NCBI GenBank assembly: GCA_036781505.1
Contig: DAIQAV010000141.1
Location: 1-6,610, forward strand
Reading direction: 5' to 3'
Length of the DNA stretch: 6,610 nt
Source of the DNA: FEN-680 sp036781505
GTDB taxonomy: Bacteria > Actinomycetota > Geothermincolia > Fen-727 > Anoxymicrobiaceae
Position 1 is the stretch's first letter; each line of letters starts with the position of its first letter. The notes beneath the pieces were generated by a model, which was not told the origin of the DNA, searched no databases, and saw only the letters and a list, made by a program, of their open reading frames with translations. Below are positions 5,696-6,610 of the stretch, one piece after another. Both the position numbers and the translations under genes were made by a program.

Positions 5696-6610
5696 CAAGG
5701 CCAACCGAATAAACGAATCGTTCTTCAAGCCCCGAGCGCTGGCCGTTATCGGGGCCTCTTCGCACCCCGACAAGGTCGGCTACGCGGTCCTCGCCAACAT
5801 CATCAAGTCCGGGTATGAGGGCAAGGTCTATCCCGTGAACCCCAAGGCCCACCTGATCCAGGACCTTGAATGCTTTCACGACGTCCACGATATCCCGGAC
5901 CCGCTCGACCTGGCCGTGATCATAGTCCCCGCGGTCCACGTGCCCGAGACCGTGTCCGAGCTCGCCGGGCGCGGCGTCCCCGGGGCGGTGATCATCTCCG
6001 CCGGGTTCAGAGAGGTCGGGATCGAGGGCAGGAAGCTGGAGCGCGACGCGGTGGAGAGGGCGCACGCCGGCGGCATGAGGCTGCTGGGCCCCAACTGCCT
6101 GGGCATAATGAACACGGCCCTGCCGCTGAACGCCACCTTCGCCCGCAAGATGCCGCCGAAAGGCAACATAGGCGTCATCAGCCAGTCGGGCGCGATCTGC
6201 ACCTCGCTCGTCGACTGGGCGCGCTCTGAGGCCGTCGGCTTCTCCAAGCTGGTGAGCATGGGCAACAGCGCCGACCTGGTCGAGAGCGACTTCCTGGAGG
6301 CGCTGGCGCAAGACGACGACACCCGGGTCATCGCCATGTACCTGGAGGGAGTGTCGGACGGCAAGCGCTTCTTCGACACCCTCTCGGAGGCAAGCAAGGC
6401 CAAGCCGGTGGTGTTCCTCAAGGCGGGAACTACCCAGGCGGGCGCGATGGCCGCCTCCTCGCACACCGGCGCGCTGGCCGGGAGCGAGAGCGCCTACAAC
6501 GCGCTGTGCATTCAGGCCGCCGCCCTGCGGGCGTCCTCGGTGGAGGAGCTGATGTCGCTGTCCCGCACCCTTGCCACGCATCCGCTGCCGCAGGGGCCGA
6601 GGGTCGGGAT
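5667..6610 (+). CDS. acdA: ADP-forming acetate/acyl-CoA ligase, alpha-type region, 3' end beyond window
   Basis: Enzymes of this family convert an acyl-CoA, ADP and phosphate to the acid, CoA and ATP, a fermentative energy-conserving step; some relatives act in the opposite direction. The 314 visible codons cover the CoA-binding Rossmann domain with VIGASSHPDKVGYAVLANII (27-46) and YPVNPK, then GPNCLGI (141-147), SQSGA (172-176), GNSADL (199-204) and SHTGALAG (265-272). H266 corresponds to the phosphorylated histidine, and E227, 39 residues earlier, to the conserved glutamate; the Pyrococcus alpha subunit has the same 39-residue spacing (His257, Glu218). The product could be a separate alpha subunit or the front half of an alpha-beta (ATP-grasp) fusion, which the window cannot decide. 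The start is ATG 5667 inside rpmF; GTG 5655 is an alternative. No ATG, GTG or TTG codon follows before the conserved domain begins, so the 29-bp overlap is forced. Confidence 0.9.
   Translation, partial: MAAKSSRSSDKANRINESFFKPRALAVIGASSHPDKVGYAVLANIIKSGYEGKVYPVNPKAHLIQDLECFHDVHDIPDPLDLAVIIVPAVHVPETVSELAGRGVPGAVIISAGFREVGIEGRKLERDAVERAHAGGMRLLGPNCLGIMNTALPLNATFARKMPPKGNIGVISQSGAICTSLVDWARSEAVGFSKLVSMGNSADLVESDFLEALAQDDDTRVIAMYLEGVSDGKRFFDTLSEASKAKPVVFLKAGTTQAGAMAASSHTGALAGSESAYNALCIQAAALRASSVEELMSLSRTLATHPLPQGPRVG

Noticed and set aside
5583..6581. Minus-strand open frame of 332 codons, with a second at 5876-6466
   Set aside because: Both are antisense to the clearly recognised acyl-CoA synthetase, with no ribosome binding site or domain of their own.

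Overview
The window is about 6.6 kb of high-GC, gene-dense bacterial chromosome. It holds seven protein genes, two of them cut by the window edges. I see no RNA genes, mobile elements, CRISPR arrays or long repeats. The organism is most likely an actinobacterial-type anaerobe. The main clues are a coiled-coil gene that resembles mycobacterial SepIVA (Rv2927c) next to a DUF177 gene, the high GC content with GTG/TTG start use, the TANNNT-type -10 element before rpmF, and an ADP-forming acyl-CoA synthetase gene typical of fermentative bacteria and archaea. This placement is inference; no rRNA is present to confirm it.

Left edge, minus strand (889 to 1, running off the window): an uncharacterised protein of at least 296 residues, transcribed divergently from recG. 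A 111-bp spacer separates the two start codons. It contains a perfect TATAAT for the minus strand inside an AT-rich patch that may also serve recG.

Centre, plus strand: recG, rsmD, coaD and a SepIVA/DivIVA-like coiled-coil gene form a compact run. recG and rsmD are separated by 52 bp containing a hairpin. rsmD and coaD overlap by 4 bp and both start with TTG. The coiled-coil gene starts 3 bp after coaD. An AT-rich patch in rsmD carries a well-spaced promoter-like pair that could drive coaD and the next gene separately. The run ends at a strong Rho-independent terminator (4822-4847).

Right part, plus strand: a DUF177/YceD-family gene, then rpmF (ribosomal protein L32), then the 5' part of an ADP-forming acyl-CoA synthetase alpha-type gene that begins 29 bp inside rpmF and runs off the right edge. 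rpmF has its own promoter-like element overlapping the DUF177 stop codon. The DUF177 gene has no visible promoter downstream of the terminator.

Functionally the block is housekeeping: DNA repair and fork rescue (RecG), ribosome maturation (RsmD, L32, DUF177), coenzyme A synthesis (CoaD), a probable envelope or division factor (SepIVA-like), and CoA-dependent substrate-level ATP production (Acd). I found no clearly new multi-gene system. The points most worth a second look are the unknown left-edge gene, the acd gene overlapping rpmF, and the intragenic promoter-like patch in rsmD.
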